Positions 6,258 to 13,898 of a stretch of DNA of 36,363 nucleotides are shown here, piece after piece. The stretch's first letter is position 1. Each line of letters starts with the position of its first letter. The position numbers were made by a program, and so were the translations under genes. Location: NCBI GenBank assembly GCA_017477465.1, contig JAFUVU010000008.1:1-36363 (forward strand), written 5' to 3'. This stretch comes from Bacteroidales bacterium (GTDB lineage Bacteria; Bacteroidota; Bacteroidia; Bacteroidales; UBA932). The notes beneath the pieces are model-generated. The model did no database searches and was not told the DNA's origin. It saw only the letters and a program-made list of their open reading frames with translations.

Positions 6258-8260
6258 TTTGCACATCCATACAAAATAAGGAACTGTCTGATATTCAGGC
6301 GCTTTTGGAAACGCTCGAGATGGCCGAAATCCGCCTCGACCGCTGCGCCTTGGACGACGAGCAAATCGACAGCCTCTTCTCCGAGTCCGACGTCCCGCTC
6401 ATCGCTACATGCCGGATGAGTGAAGAACCTCAGGCCCCGGAAATCCTCGAACGTGCCATAGCCGCCGGCGCAAAATATGCCGACCTTGAGATAGAAGCCC
6501 CCGCCGCCGTCGGCCGACGTATCCGTCAGGCCTGTCGTGAATGGGGAACAGTGCTCATCCGCTCGTATCACAATTTCACTCAGACTCCTTCGCTGCCTGT
6601 CCTTCTGTCAATACTTGAGCGGGCGCAAAGCTTTGGAGGAGAAGTTGTTAAGATAGTTACTACCGCCACTTCAAAGGCCGACAACGATACCATTGCCGCT
6701 CTTTACAAACATGCCGCCCCCGGCACGCTGGTGGCATTTTGCATGGGCGAAGAGGGACGCGAATCCCGCCTGGAAGCCCTCCGTCAAGGGGCTCCGTTTA
6801 CGTACGCATCAGTCTCAGAGGATGATGCAACGGCCCCCGGACAGTGGACCACTGCGGCTATGCGAAAAGCAGTCTATGGAGATTTTCATTTCGTAAAGTC
6901 TCCTGTGCTTCCGATGCCATCCTCAAAGAGCTTCGCCCAGCGTGCAATCATAGCCGCCGCCCTTGCCGATGGCGTTTCGCACCTGTCCGGCTACTCTCCC
7001 TGCGGCGACAACGAGAGCGCAATCGCCGTAGCCAAAGCCCTGGGAGCCGATGTTAATATAGAAGGCAACCTTTTGACCATCAAAGGTATAAATGCTTCAG
7101 AGAATTGCCTTTCCCTGGACTCTGTCCATACCGGAGAATCGGGACTGCTCACGCGCCTTACCATACCTCTGCTGTCGGTGATTTCGTCCACTCCGGTGCA
7201 TGTTAGCGGTGAAAAAACGCTCCTGAAGCGTCCCCTTAGCGAGGCCCACGATATCATGGCGGCCTTCGGCGTCCGTTTGTATCCGGAAGCCACTGCGCCT
7301 CTTACCGAAGGAAGCGACATTTCTGGCGAAAACGCCAGAAAATCAGATTGTTATCTTCCTCTTAAAGTTGCAGGCCCGCTACTTTCAGGCCGTGCCGATG
7401 TCTCCGGTAAAGGCGGTTCTCAGCTTATTTCCGGTCTTCTGGCCGCCTTGCCGCTCAGCAAAGACAAGTCGGTCCTATACGTGCATGACCCCAAGAGCAT
7501 TCCCTACCTCTTTATAACAGTAGATGTGCTCAAAAAATTCGGCGTCAAGATAAGTTCCGAAATGGAAGGCGGCGACGACTTCCTCGAAACCCAGGACTGG
7601 AATCTCTGCACGGGAGTCACCTTCCGCATGCGCGGAGGGCAGAAGTACAAAGCGGCGGACTTTGCCATAGAGGCCGACTGGTCCGGCGCCGCCCCGATTC
7701 TTGTCGCCGGCGCAATCTTCGGCGACGTGGAGGTAAGCGGCCTTGACACCTCCAGCCTCCAGGCCGATATCTCCATCCTTGATATCATCATGCAGGCCGG
7801 AGCCAGCATGTCGCAGTTGGACGAGCCCACGGGCAGCATTCATGTCTGCCGCGCTCCGCTAAGTCCTTTCACGGCCGACCTTAACAACTGCCCGGATCTT
7901 TTCCCAATAGTTGCGTTTCTTGCCGCTTTCTGCCCGGGCGAGACCCGTCTGACAGGCGTAGAAAGGCTGCGTCACAAAGAAACTGACCGTGCCGCCGCAA
8001 TAGAAAAGGTGCTTTCCATGATGGGAGTCGATGTAGTGGTAAACGGCGATGAAATGGTGGTCACCGGTACGTCTTTAACCCAAAGACTCGCTACTGGCCA
8101 TCTTCTTAAGGGTGGCGTTTACCCTTCCTTCGCCGATCATCGCATGGTAATGGCCATCAAAGTGGCTTCTTTAGGCGCCGACGGCCCGATAACGCTTGAC
8201 GACGAGTCCTGCGTCGCAAAATCATTCCCTGATTTCAATGATATTTTCGATAAGCTATGA
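6254..8260 (+). CDS. aroDA: Bifunctional 3-dehydroquinate dehydratase (type I) / EPSP synthase fusion
   Basis: 668 residues with two enzymes. Residues 1 to about 205 are a compact type I dehydroquinase: AEIRLD substrate motif at 24-29, catalytic His106 in SYHNF and Schiff-base Lys133 in VVKIVTTA. From about residue 210 comes EPSP synthase: the PSSKSFAQR segment with the active lysine, NNCPDLFPI with the catalytic acid, LRHKETDR, and FADHRMVMA near the end. The two catalyse steps 3 and 6 of the shikimate pathway, not consecutive reactions. Type I dehydroquinase is more often fused to shikimate dehydrogenase, so this pairing is unusual. The linker is short. Start ATG overlaps the aroB stop, and the stop overlaps the aroC start (ATGA in both). 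Confidence 0.92.
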   Translation: MICTSIQNKELSDIQALLETLEMAEIRLDRCALDDEQIDSLFSESDVPLIATCRMSEEPQAPEILERAIAAGAKYADLEIEAPAAVGRRIRQACREWGTVLIRSYHNFTQTPSLPVLLSILERAQSFGGEVVKIVTTATSKADNDTIAALYKHAAPGTLVAFCMGEEGRESRLEALRQGAPFTYASVSEDDATAPGQWTTAAMRKAVYGDFHFVKSPVLPMPSSKSFAQRAIIAAALADGVSHLSGYSPCGDNESAIAVAKALGADVNIEGNLLTIKGINASENCLSLDSVHTGESGLLTRLTIPLLSVISSTPVHVSGEKTLLKRPLSEAHDIMAAFGVRLYPEATAPLTEGSDISGENARKSDCYLPLKVAGPLLSGRADVSGKGGSQLISGLLAALPLSKDKSVLYVHDPKSIPYLFITVDVLKKFGVKISSEMEGGDDFLETQDWNLCTGVTFRMRGGQKYKAADFAIEADWSGAAPILVAGAIFGDVEVSGLDTSSLQADISILDIIMQAGASMSQLDEPTGSIHVCRAPLSPFTADLNNCPDLFPIVAFLAAFCPGETRLTGVERLRHKETDRAAAIEKVLSMMGVDVVVNGDEMVVTGTSLTQRLATGHLLKGGVYPSFADHRMVMAIKVASLGADGPITLDDESCVAKSFPDFNDIFDKL

Positions 8261-9378
8261 ATACTTTTGGTAATAAATTCCGTGTAAGCATATTTGGAGA
8301 ATCCCACGGACCTTTCATCGGTGTCACCATCGACGGCGTCCTTCCGGGCCTTCCCTTAAATGCGGACGATTTCGTTCAGGATATCGCCCGTCGCAAGCCC
8401 GGTGCCCAGGGCACAACTCCCCGCAAGGAATCGGACATTCCCGAGATTGTGTCCGGCATTTACGAAGGTCATGCTACCGGCGCTCCCCTTACTATAGTTT
8501 TCCGGAACGAAAACACCCGTTCGGAGGATTACGAATCCTTCCGAAAGAACCCTCGCCCCGGTCATGCGGACTTTACGGCCAATCTCAAGTTCGGCGGTTT
8601 CAATGACCCTCGCGGCGGCGGCCATTTCAGCGGGCGGCTTACCCTGCCGATTGTAGCCGCAGGCGTCGTAGCCAAAAAGATGCTCTATTTCGCAAAATTC
8701 CATGCAGTCCTCAAAGAGGTCGGCGGCATTTCAGAACCATCGGCCTGGACCGATGCCCTTAAGGCAGCAGAGGCGGAAGGCGACTCCCTGGGCGGTGTTG
8801 TCGAGTGTGTCGTGGCCGGGCTTCCTATCGGCCTTGGAGAGCCTTTTTGGGACAGCGCTGAGTCGCTTATTTCGCACGCAATCTTCTCTATTCCAGGCGT
8901 TCGCGGCATAGAGTTCGGCGACGGATTCCAGGCCGCCGCCATGAAAGGCTCGGAGCATAACGACCTTTTCCCGGAGCATCACTGCTGTCATTCTGAGCAA
9001 AGCGAAGAAGGGCACCACTGCTGCCACGGTGAGCACGAAGAAGGGCACCACTGCTGCCATGATGAAGAAGGCTCCGATCACGAATGCTGCCACGGAGAGC
9101 ACGATGAGGAGCATCATTGCTGCCACGAAGAGCAGGGGGAAGAGCATCACTGCTGCGGCAGTCACCATCGGCCACAGCCTCCTGTGACTAACCATGCAGG
9201 GGGAGTGAACGGCGGCATAACCAACGGCAACCCGCTGGTGTTCCGCGTGGCGTTCAAGCCTACTTCCAGCATCGCCAAGGCCGGAATTCCCGGCAGGCAC
9301 GACGTCTGTTTCGCCCTTCGCACTCCCGTTATAGTGGAGGCTATGGCGGCTATAGTCCTTGTAGATTTGGCTCTTTAG
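8257..9378 (+). CDS. aroC: Chorismate synthase with His/Cys-rich insertion
   Basis: 373 residues. The enzyme makes chorismate from EPSP using reduced FMN. The N-terminal [15 protein letters not shown], the block RPGHADFTA ... [13 protein letters not shown], the stretch [30 protein letters not shown] and the C-terminal GRHDVC ... VEAMAA are all family-typical. Between LFP and TNHAGG, where homologues have a short loop near the FMN site, lies an insertion of about 70 residues (240-309). It contains six CC pairs in HHCC/HECC blocks separated by Glu/Asp-rich spacers: 12 Cys and about 20 His. Flanking motifs are intact, so the enzyme core should still fold. The promoter of sufB lies in its last 20 bp. 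Confidence 0.93.
   Translation: MNTFGNKFRVSIFGESHGPFIGVTIDGVLPGLPLNADDFVQDIARRKPGAQGTTPRKESDIPEIVSGIYEGHATGAPLTIVFRNENTRSEDYESFRKNPRPGHADFTANLKFGGFNDPRGGGHFSGRLTLPIVAAGVVAKKMLYFAKFHAVLKEVGGISEPSAWTDALKAAEAEGDSLGGVVECVVAGLPIGLGEPFWDSAESLISHAIFSIPGVRGIEFGDGFQAAAMKGSEHNDLFPEHHCCHSEQSEEGHHCCHGEHEEGHHCCHDEEGSDHECCHGEHDEEHHCCHEEQGEEHHCCGSHHRPQPPVTNHAGGVNGGITNGNPLVFRVAFKPTSSIAKAGIPGRHDVCFALRTPVIVEAMAAIVLVDLAL
8974..9168 (+). repeat. In-frame tandem repeat coding for HHCCH-Glu-rich units in aroC
   Basis: Six imperfect units of 33-36 bp, each around CACCACTGCTGCCA, keep the frame and encode (E/G)HHCCH-x-E-x-x-E-E. The first unit contains TGTCATTCTGAGCAA plus AGCGAAGAA (8986-9009), which resembles a common dispersed intergenic repeat. 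Later units diverge at several bases but keep His, Cys and acidic residues. Confidence 0.9.
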
Positions 9379-9389
9379 CCGTATCTTTG
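9358..9389 (+). promoter_or_regulatory. sufB operon promoter
   Basis: CTTG at 9358-9361, 20 nt, then TATCTTTG at 9382-9389, and the sufB ATG exactly 5 nt later. The box overlaps the aroC 3' end, so suf can be transcribed apart from aro. No terminator separates the two operons. Confidence 0.6.
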
Positions 9390-9394
9390 CAAAT

Positions 9395-10837
9395 ATGTCA
9401 GAGAGCGAAAACATCATAAGGGAATTCACTCAGGGAGAATACAAGGAAGGCTTTGTTACGGATGTAGAGCAGGAATTCATCCCGAAAGGCCTGAATGAAG
9501 ATATTATTCGCCTGATTTCCAAGCGCAAGCAGGAGCCGGACTGGCTTCTGGAATTCCGCCTGGACGCCTTCCGCAAGTGGCAGGCCATGCCCATGCCCGA
9601 TTGGGCGCATCTGGACATGCCAGAAATTGATTTTCAGGATATTATCTATTACGCGGCGCCCAAAAAGGATAAGGATCGTCCAAAGGAAATCGACCCTAAA
9701 CTCGCAGAAACCTTCGACAAGCTGGGCATTCCCCTGAAAGAGCGCGAAGTGCTTGCCGGCGTGGTAGCAGTTGACGCTGTATTCGACTCAGTATCAGTCA
9801 CTACAACCTTCCGTAAAACTCTGGCCGAAAAAGGCATCATCTTCTGCTCCTTCTCCGAGGCCGTAAAAGACCACCCGGACCTGGTCCGGAAGTACCTTGC
9901 CAGCGTAGTCCCCGCCAGCGACAATTTCTTCGCCGCTCTCAACAGCGCAGTCTTCTCCGACGGCTCATTCTGCTACATCCCCAAGGGTGTCCGCTGCCCC
10001 ATGGAACTGTCCAGTTACTTCAGAATCAACGCCCGCGGCACAGGCCAGTTCGAGCGTACCCTGATAGTGGCCGACGAAGGCTCCTACGTAAGCTACATGG
10101 AAGGCTGCACCGCCCCAATGCGTGACGAGCAGCAGCTCCACGCCGCAGTAGTCGAGATTATAGTCGAAAAAGATGCCGATGTCAAGTACTCCACCGTCCA
10201 AAACTGGTATCCCGGCGATGCCGACGGCCGCGGCGGAATCCTGAATCTTGTCACCAAGCGCGGCATCTGCAAAGGCGAAGGCAGCCACCTCAGCTGGACG
10301 CAGGTGGAAACCGGCAGCGCCATCACCTGGAAATACCCCTCCACCATCCTTAAAGGCGACTACAGCAGCTCGGAATTCTACTCCGTAGCCGTAACCAACA
10401 ATCATCAACAGGCCGATACAGGCACCAAGATGATTCACCTGGGCCGCGGCACCAAAAGCCGTATCGTGTCCAAAGGCATATCGGCAGGACAAAGTCAGAA
10501 TAGCTATAGGGGACTGGTCAGGATGGGGCGTAACGCTCTGAATGCGAGGAATTTCTCCCAGTGCGACAGCCTGCTTATCGGCTCCCGCTGCGGCGCTCAT
10601 ACTTTCCCTGTGATTCAGTCGCAGCAGCCCACCGCCACAGTAGAGCACGAGGCCACAACCTCCAAAATCAGCGAGGATCAGCTCTTCTATTGCAATCAAA
10701 GAGGCATCGGCCCGGAAGAGGCTGTAGGCCTTATAGTTAACGGCTACGCGCGCGAGGTTTTGAGCCGGCTGCCGATGGAATTCGCAGTCGAGGCCCAGAA
10801 ACTTCTGCAAGTTTCCCTTGAAGGTTCCGTAGGATAG
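9395..10837 (+). CDS. sufB: Fe-S cluster assembly scaffold protein SufB
   Basis: 480 residues, the usual SufB length. SufB is the scaffold subunit of the cytosolic SufBC2D complex that builds Fe-S clusters. Recognisable segments are [50 protein letters not shown], the beta-helix core ([19 protein letters not shown]), [12 protein letters not shown] and the late [16 protein letters not shown] with conserved cysteines. The N-terminus [19 protein letters not shown] is typical. First gene of sufB-pnuC-sufC-sufD; the ATG sits 5 nt after a -7 box, so the transcript is probably leaderless. No sufS or sufE is present in the window. Confidence 0.96.
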   Translation: MSESENIIREFTQGEYKEGFVTDVEQEFIPKGLNEDIIRLISKRKQEPDWLLEFRLDAFRKWQAMPMPDWAHLDMPEIDFQDIIYYAAPKKDKDRPKEIDPKLAETFDKLGIPLKEREVLAGVVAVDAVFDSVSVTTTFRKTLAEKGIIFCSFSEAVKDHPDLVRKYLASVVPASDNFFAALNSAVFSDGSFCYIPKGVRCPMELSSYFRINARGTGQFERTLIVADEGSYVSYMEGCTAPMRDEQQLHAAVVEIIVEKDADVKYSTVQNWYPGDADGRGGILNLVTKRGICKGEGSHLSWTQVETGSAITWKYPSTILKGDYSSSEFYSVAVTNNHQQADTGTKMIHLGRGTKSRIVSKGISAGQSQNSYRGLVRMGRNALNARNFSQCDSLLIGSRCGAHTFPVIQSQQPTATVEHEATTSKISEDQLFYCNQRGIGPEEAVGLIVNGYAREVLSRLPMEFAVEAQKLLQVSLEGSVG

Positions 10838-10844
10838 CACTACT

Positions 10845-11468
10845 ATGCTTGACATCGTCATATTCACCCTGGCCGGACGTCCGGTACTGCTGATAGACTT
10901 CATATCCAGTCTGTTAGGCCTTACCTGCGTGTTCCTGGCCGGGCGCAATTCAAAGTACAATTTCTGGGTTGGCTACCTTTATACGGCAGCACTTTTCCTT
11001 CTGTTCTGGAACCGGAACCTGTACGCCAACCTGATTCTGCAGCCGCTGTCACTGGCCATAAACATCTACGGCCACTACCGCTGGACGCATCCAAAACCGG
11101 AAGAAACGTCGGACGGTAAAAGCCTTAACGTGAGTCAGTTAAGCTGGAGCGAGCGCCTGATTTGCATAGTTTCGGTGCTGCTCGTCGCCGGTCTTTGGGG
11201 TTTGACCCTCGACCGCCTTTTCCCGGCCGATCCGCACCCCTATCTCGACACCTGCGTCACGGTGCTGATACTCATGGCGCAGCTGCTAAGCGCCCTCAAG
11301 AAATGGGACTGCTGGATAGCCTGGCTGCTTGTCAACATAACACAGATAATCCTGCATATAAGCGTCGGAAATGTAATGATGTCCATCGTAAGCGCCCTGT
11401 ATCTGATAAACGGACTGTGGTCGCTGCTCACCTGGGTAAAACTTTATAGGAAAAACAATCATGCTTGA
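10845..11468 (+). CDS. pnuC: PnuC-family vitamin/nucleoside transporter
   Basis: 207 residues with about seven hydrophobic helices. The paired motifs of the PnuC family are visible: FWVGYLYTAALFLLFW early, and WIAWLLVNITQIIL with YLINGLWSLLTW late. PnuC proteins are facilitators for nicotinamide riboside; close relatives in Bacteroidota carry thiamine (PnuT) or riboflavin-type substrates, so specificity is open. The gene starts 7 nt after sufB and overlaps sufC by 8 bp, so it is clearly co-transcribed with the Suf machinery. That placement is unusual and may mean that vitamin or NAD supply is co-regulated with Fe-S assembly. Confidence 0.85.
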   Translation: MLDIVIFTLAGRPVLLIDFISSLLGLTCVFLAGRNSKYNFWVGYLYTAALFLLFWNRNLYANLILQPLSLAINIYGHYRWTHPKPEETSDGKSLNVSQLSWSERLICIVSVLLVAGLWGLTLDRLFPADPHPYLDTCVTVLILMAQLLSALKKWDCWIAWLLVNITQIILHISVGNVMMSIVSALYLINGLWSLLTWVKLYRKNNHA

Positions 11469-12195
11469 AATACGTAATCTGCACGCCGGCATCGGCTCAA
11501 AAGAAATACTTAAAGGAATCGACCTCAGCATCGGCAAAGGCGAGGTGCATGCCATAATGGGGCCGAATGGGGCGGGCAAATCCACGCTCAGCGCCGTGCT
11601 CACAGGCCGTTCCGATTACGAAGTCACCGAAGGCACGGTGCTCTTTAATGGCGAAGACCTTCTTGCAAAAACGCCCGAAGAGCGCGCCTGGGCCGGCCTT
11701 TTCCTAAGTTTCCAATATCCCATCGAGATACCCGGCGTCACCATCACCGCCTTCATGAAGGCCGCCATCAACGCAAAGCGCAAAGCTAACGGCCTCCCGG
11801 AACTGAAAGCGGCCGATTTCCTGAAACTCCAGAAGGAAAAGATGGCCCTGGTGCGCATGAAGCCCGAATTCGCCCGCCGCGAAGTGAACGTCGGCTTCTC
11901 AGGAGGCGAGAAAAAGCGCAACGAAATTTTCCAGATGGCCATGCTTGAGCCCACCCTGAGCATCCTTGACGAAACCGACAGCGGCCTGGACGTAGATGCC
12001 CTGAAGATTGTGGCCGATGGAGTGAACACCCTAAGAAGCCCCGAGCGCAGCGCCATAATCATAACCCACTACCACAAGCTTCTGGAGTATGTACAGCCCG
12101 ACGTCGTGCATGTTCTCAAAGACGGCCGCATAGTGACAACTGGTGGCCGAGAGCTTATCGAAGCAATTGAAAATAAAGGATTTGACCAGTTCTAA
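11461..12195 (+). CDS. sufC: Fe-S assembly ATPase SufC
   Basis: 244 residues, normal for SufC, an ABC-type ATPase of the SufBC2D complex (soluble, no membrane partner). Walker A is GPNGAGKST, the Q-loop FLSFQYPIEIPGV, the signature FSGGEKKRNEIFQ, Walker B LSILDETDSGLD, and the H-loop IITHYHKLL. The DETDSGLD sequence and the extended signature are SufC-specific. The ATG lies inside the end of pnuC; sufD follows after 3 nt. Confidence 0.97.
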   Translation: MLEIRNLHAGIGSKEILKGIDLSIGKGEVHAIMGPNGAGKSTLSAVLTGRSDYEVTEGTVLFNGEDLLAKTPEERAWAGLFLSFQYPIEIPGVTITAFMKAAINAKRKANGLPELKAADFLKLQKEKMALVRMKPEFARREVNVGFSGGEKKRNEIFQMAMLEPTLSILDETDSGLDVDALKIVADGVNTLRSPERSAIIITHYHKLLEYVQPDVVHVLKDGRIVTTGGRELIEAIENKGFDQF

Positions 12196-12198
12196 GCC

Positions 12199-12846
12199 AT
12201 GGGCCACGGAAAGTACATAGATCCCTTTAAAGATGTCCGGTCGCAGCCGGACATGACGCCCCCTACCGCCCCCGTCATTGCCGGCTTGACCGGCAATCTC
12301 TATACGGTCAAGGCTGGCCAGAAGCTCAACCTTCAATTCGTTGTGCTTCCCGGCGAAAGCCGGGACATAGACGTAAGCATAGACCTCCTGGGCCCGGGAG
12401 CCGAGGCCCACATCAAAGGCCTTTACCTATGTGGCGGCAGCGAAAAAGTGAACTTCCGCATCCTTATGCACCACCGCGCTCCCGGATGCCACAGCACGCA
12501 GATAATCAACGGCATAGCGGGCGGCAACTCGCAGGTCGGCTTCGGCGGAACAATCGTAGTCGCTCCTGACGCCCAGCAAACCCAGGCCTATCAGGAAAAC
12601 CACAACATAGTCCTCTCCGACGAGGCCAAAGTAGATACAAAACCCCAGCTGGAGATATATGCCGACGACGTAAAATGCTCGCACGGAGCCACCGTCGGCC
12701 AGCTGAATGAGGACGAGCTATTATACATGCGCTCCCGCGGCATTCCCTTCCAGGAAGCCCGCATCCTGCAGATGCTTTCCTTCCTCTCGCCGGTAATCCC
12801 CGAAGGCCGCGAAGCCGAAATTGAAGCGGCAGTCCGCTCATTATAA
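12199..12846 (+). CDS. sufD: Short SufD-like protein (C-terminal SufBD core only)
   Basis: 215 residues, about half the usual SufD length (roughly 430). From residue 36 (TVKAGQKLNLQFVVLPGES) to the end it matches the right-handed beta-helix and C-terminal helices of SufD: NGIAGGNSQVGFGGTIVV, HNIVLSDEAKVDTKPQLEI, CSHGATVGQLNEDELLYMRS. The N-terminal helical domain is missing. The first 35 residues are largely encoded by two palindromic repeat units (12232-12300), for example PVIAGLTGNL. This is either a truncated but working SufD that can still pair with SufB through the beta-helix, or a decaying gene. The intact frame and tight operon spacing favour function. The stop codon directly abuts repeat element 1. 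Confidence 0.85.
   Translation: MGHGKYIDPFKDVRSQPDMTPPTAPVIAGLTGNLYTVKAGQKLNLQFVVLPGESRDIDVSIDLLGPGAEAHIKGLYLCGGSEKVNFRILMHHRAPGCHSTQIINGIAGGNSQVGFGGTIVVAPDAQQTQAYQENHNIVLSDEAKVDTKPQLEIYADDVKCSHGATVGQLNEDELLYMRSRGIPFQEARILQMLSFLSPVIPEGREAEIEAAVRSL
12232..12300. repeat. Two dispersed palindromes within the sufD 5' end
   Basis: Unit one (12232-12257) has GATGTCCGG and CCGGACATGAC as arms. Unit two (12274-12300) has GTCATTGCCGG and CCGGCAATCT as arms. Both follow the plan GTCAT-stem-loop-stem-ATCT, also seen at 25015-25040. They are in frame and code for the first third of the short SufD N-terminus. Confidence 0.6.
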
Positions 12847-12955
12847 CCTTGACACGGATTCCCGTGATCCTCAATCACTTATGAAAATCAAGTGTGACTT
12901 TTTGCCACACTTGATTTTCGTATTTTGCTGAGTGACAGTTACTTGCGTGTCAAGG
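12847..12955. repeat. Nested-palindrome element, copy 1
   Basis: 109 bp beginning directly after the sufD stop. Outer arms CCTTGACACG and CGTGTCAAGG pair perfectly. The inner hairpin arms are AAAATCAAGTGTG (12884-12896) and CACACTTGATTTT (12906-12918), with loop core GACTTTTTGCC. The right outer arm overlaps the 3' end of ispE (12939-12955) and encodes its last residues and stop. Confidence 0.9.
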
Positions 12956-13772
12956 CGAAAAGGGCGCTGCCGCTGCCGCTCATCGAGGCGTAGGCGGCGC
13001 CTTTGGCGTATAGGCCGGCCTTGATTTCCGCGAGCCTTGGGTGGCGCGCGAAGACCGTGGCCTCGAAGTCGTTCACAAGATCCTGCCTCCAAGTGTCGAG
13101 CGGCTGGGTCAGCACTTCGCGCAGGGCCTTGTCAGGGATGCGGGGCGTTATTCCGCGGTACGCATCGGCAGTTGAGACGCTAATCCCTTCAGGGATAATT
13201 ACTTCTATATTATAGGCCGATAGATCCAGATCAAAGGGCTGGAGCACTTCGCCGCGCCCGCTTCCCAGCATAGGGCGGTTGTAAATGAAGAAGGCGCAGT
13301 CGCTCCCAAGGCGCGCGGCGTATGAGGCAAGAGCGGAGTCGGCGAGGCTGAGCCCGGCGAGTGAGGCGATCATCCTCAGCGCGAAGGCAGCATCGGCCGA
13401 TCCGCCTCCAAGGCCGGCACCTACCGGCGAAAGCTTTTCCAGGAAAATTTTCATCGGCGGCAGGTCAAAGTCTGCCGATAAAAGGCTGTATGCCTTGACA
13501 GTGAGGTCTTTAAGCGGATCCCAATCCACGCCTTCCCTTCTGGCGATGGTGATCATCAGCTTTCCGTCGGGGGTGACGTCCTGCGCCAGGGTGCCGTACT
13601 TCTTCTTCAAGTTAGCGAGGGTGCGGGAATAGTCGGTGCCGAGGACAATTTCCAGAGAGTCGGATATGCCAAAGTACGGAACGAAGAGCGTTTCCAGGTT
13701 GTGAAAACCGTCCTCTCTCTTTGAGAGAACATTCAAACCGAGATTTATTTTGACGTTTGGATGCGTTAACAT
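12939..13772 (-). CDS. ispE: 4-diphosphocytidyl-2-C-methyl-D-erythritol kinase
   Basis: 277 residues. IspE phosphorylates CDP-ME in the MEP (non-mevalonate) isoprenoid pathway. Typical GHMP-kinase features are PNVKINLGLNVLSKREDGFHNLET at the N-terminus (substrate motif with the catalytic lysine), the ATP-binding loop PVGAGLGGGSADAA, and YASMSGSGSALFAL near the end. The ATG at 13772 is chosen over the upstream one at 13829 because a TAACTTTG box ends exactly 5 nt before it and homologues begin close to the PNVKIN motif. The final LTRK and stop are encoded by the right arm of repeat element 1, so the original C-terminus has been replaced or shortened. Confidence 0.94.
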   Translation of the reverse strand: MLTHPNVKINLGLNVLSKREDGFHNLETLFVPYFGISDSLEIVLGTDYSRTLANLKKKYGTLAQDVTPDGKLMITIARREGVDWDPLKDLTVKAYSLLSADFDLPPMKIFLEKLSPVGAGLGGGSADAAFALRMIASLAGLSLADSALASYAARLGSDCAFFIYNRPMLGSGRGEVLQPFDLDLSAYNIEVIIPEGISVSTADAYRGITPRIPDKALREVLTQPLDTWRQDLVNDFEATVFARHPRLAEIKAGLYAKGAAYASMSGSGSALFALTRK

Positions 13773-13777
13773 ATTTA

Positions 13778-13785
13778 CAAAGTTA
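13778..13785 (-). promoter_or_regulatory. -7 promoter box of ispE
   Basis: TAACTTTG on the minus strand, 5 nt from the ispE ATG. The region between it and the divergent lipoprotein gene (13786-13898) shows no clear plus-strand promoter. Confidence 0.55.
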
Positions 13786-13898
13786 CTCAGAATTCGGTTA
13801 AAACAGATAAAAAGCTTATAAAACAACACTTTTTTCTAGCCGATTCTTGGATTTCAGGAGCGCATTCGCCACCTTGTCGGCAACAAAAAGTGCCCGCC

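Noticed and set aside
8731-9429. Minus-strand 232-residue open frame across aroC
   Set aside because: It is open only because the complement of the His/Cys codons lacks stops. It has no start signal or family match and lies opposite the conserved AroC motifs.
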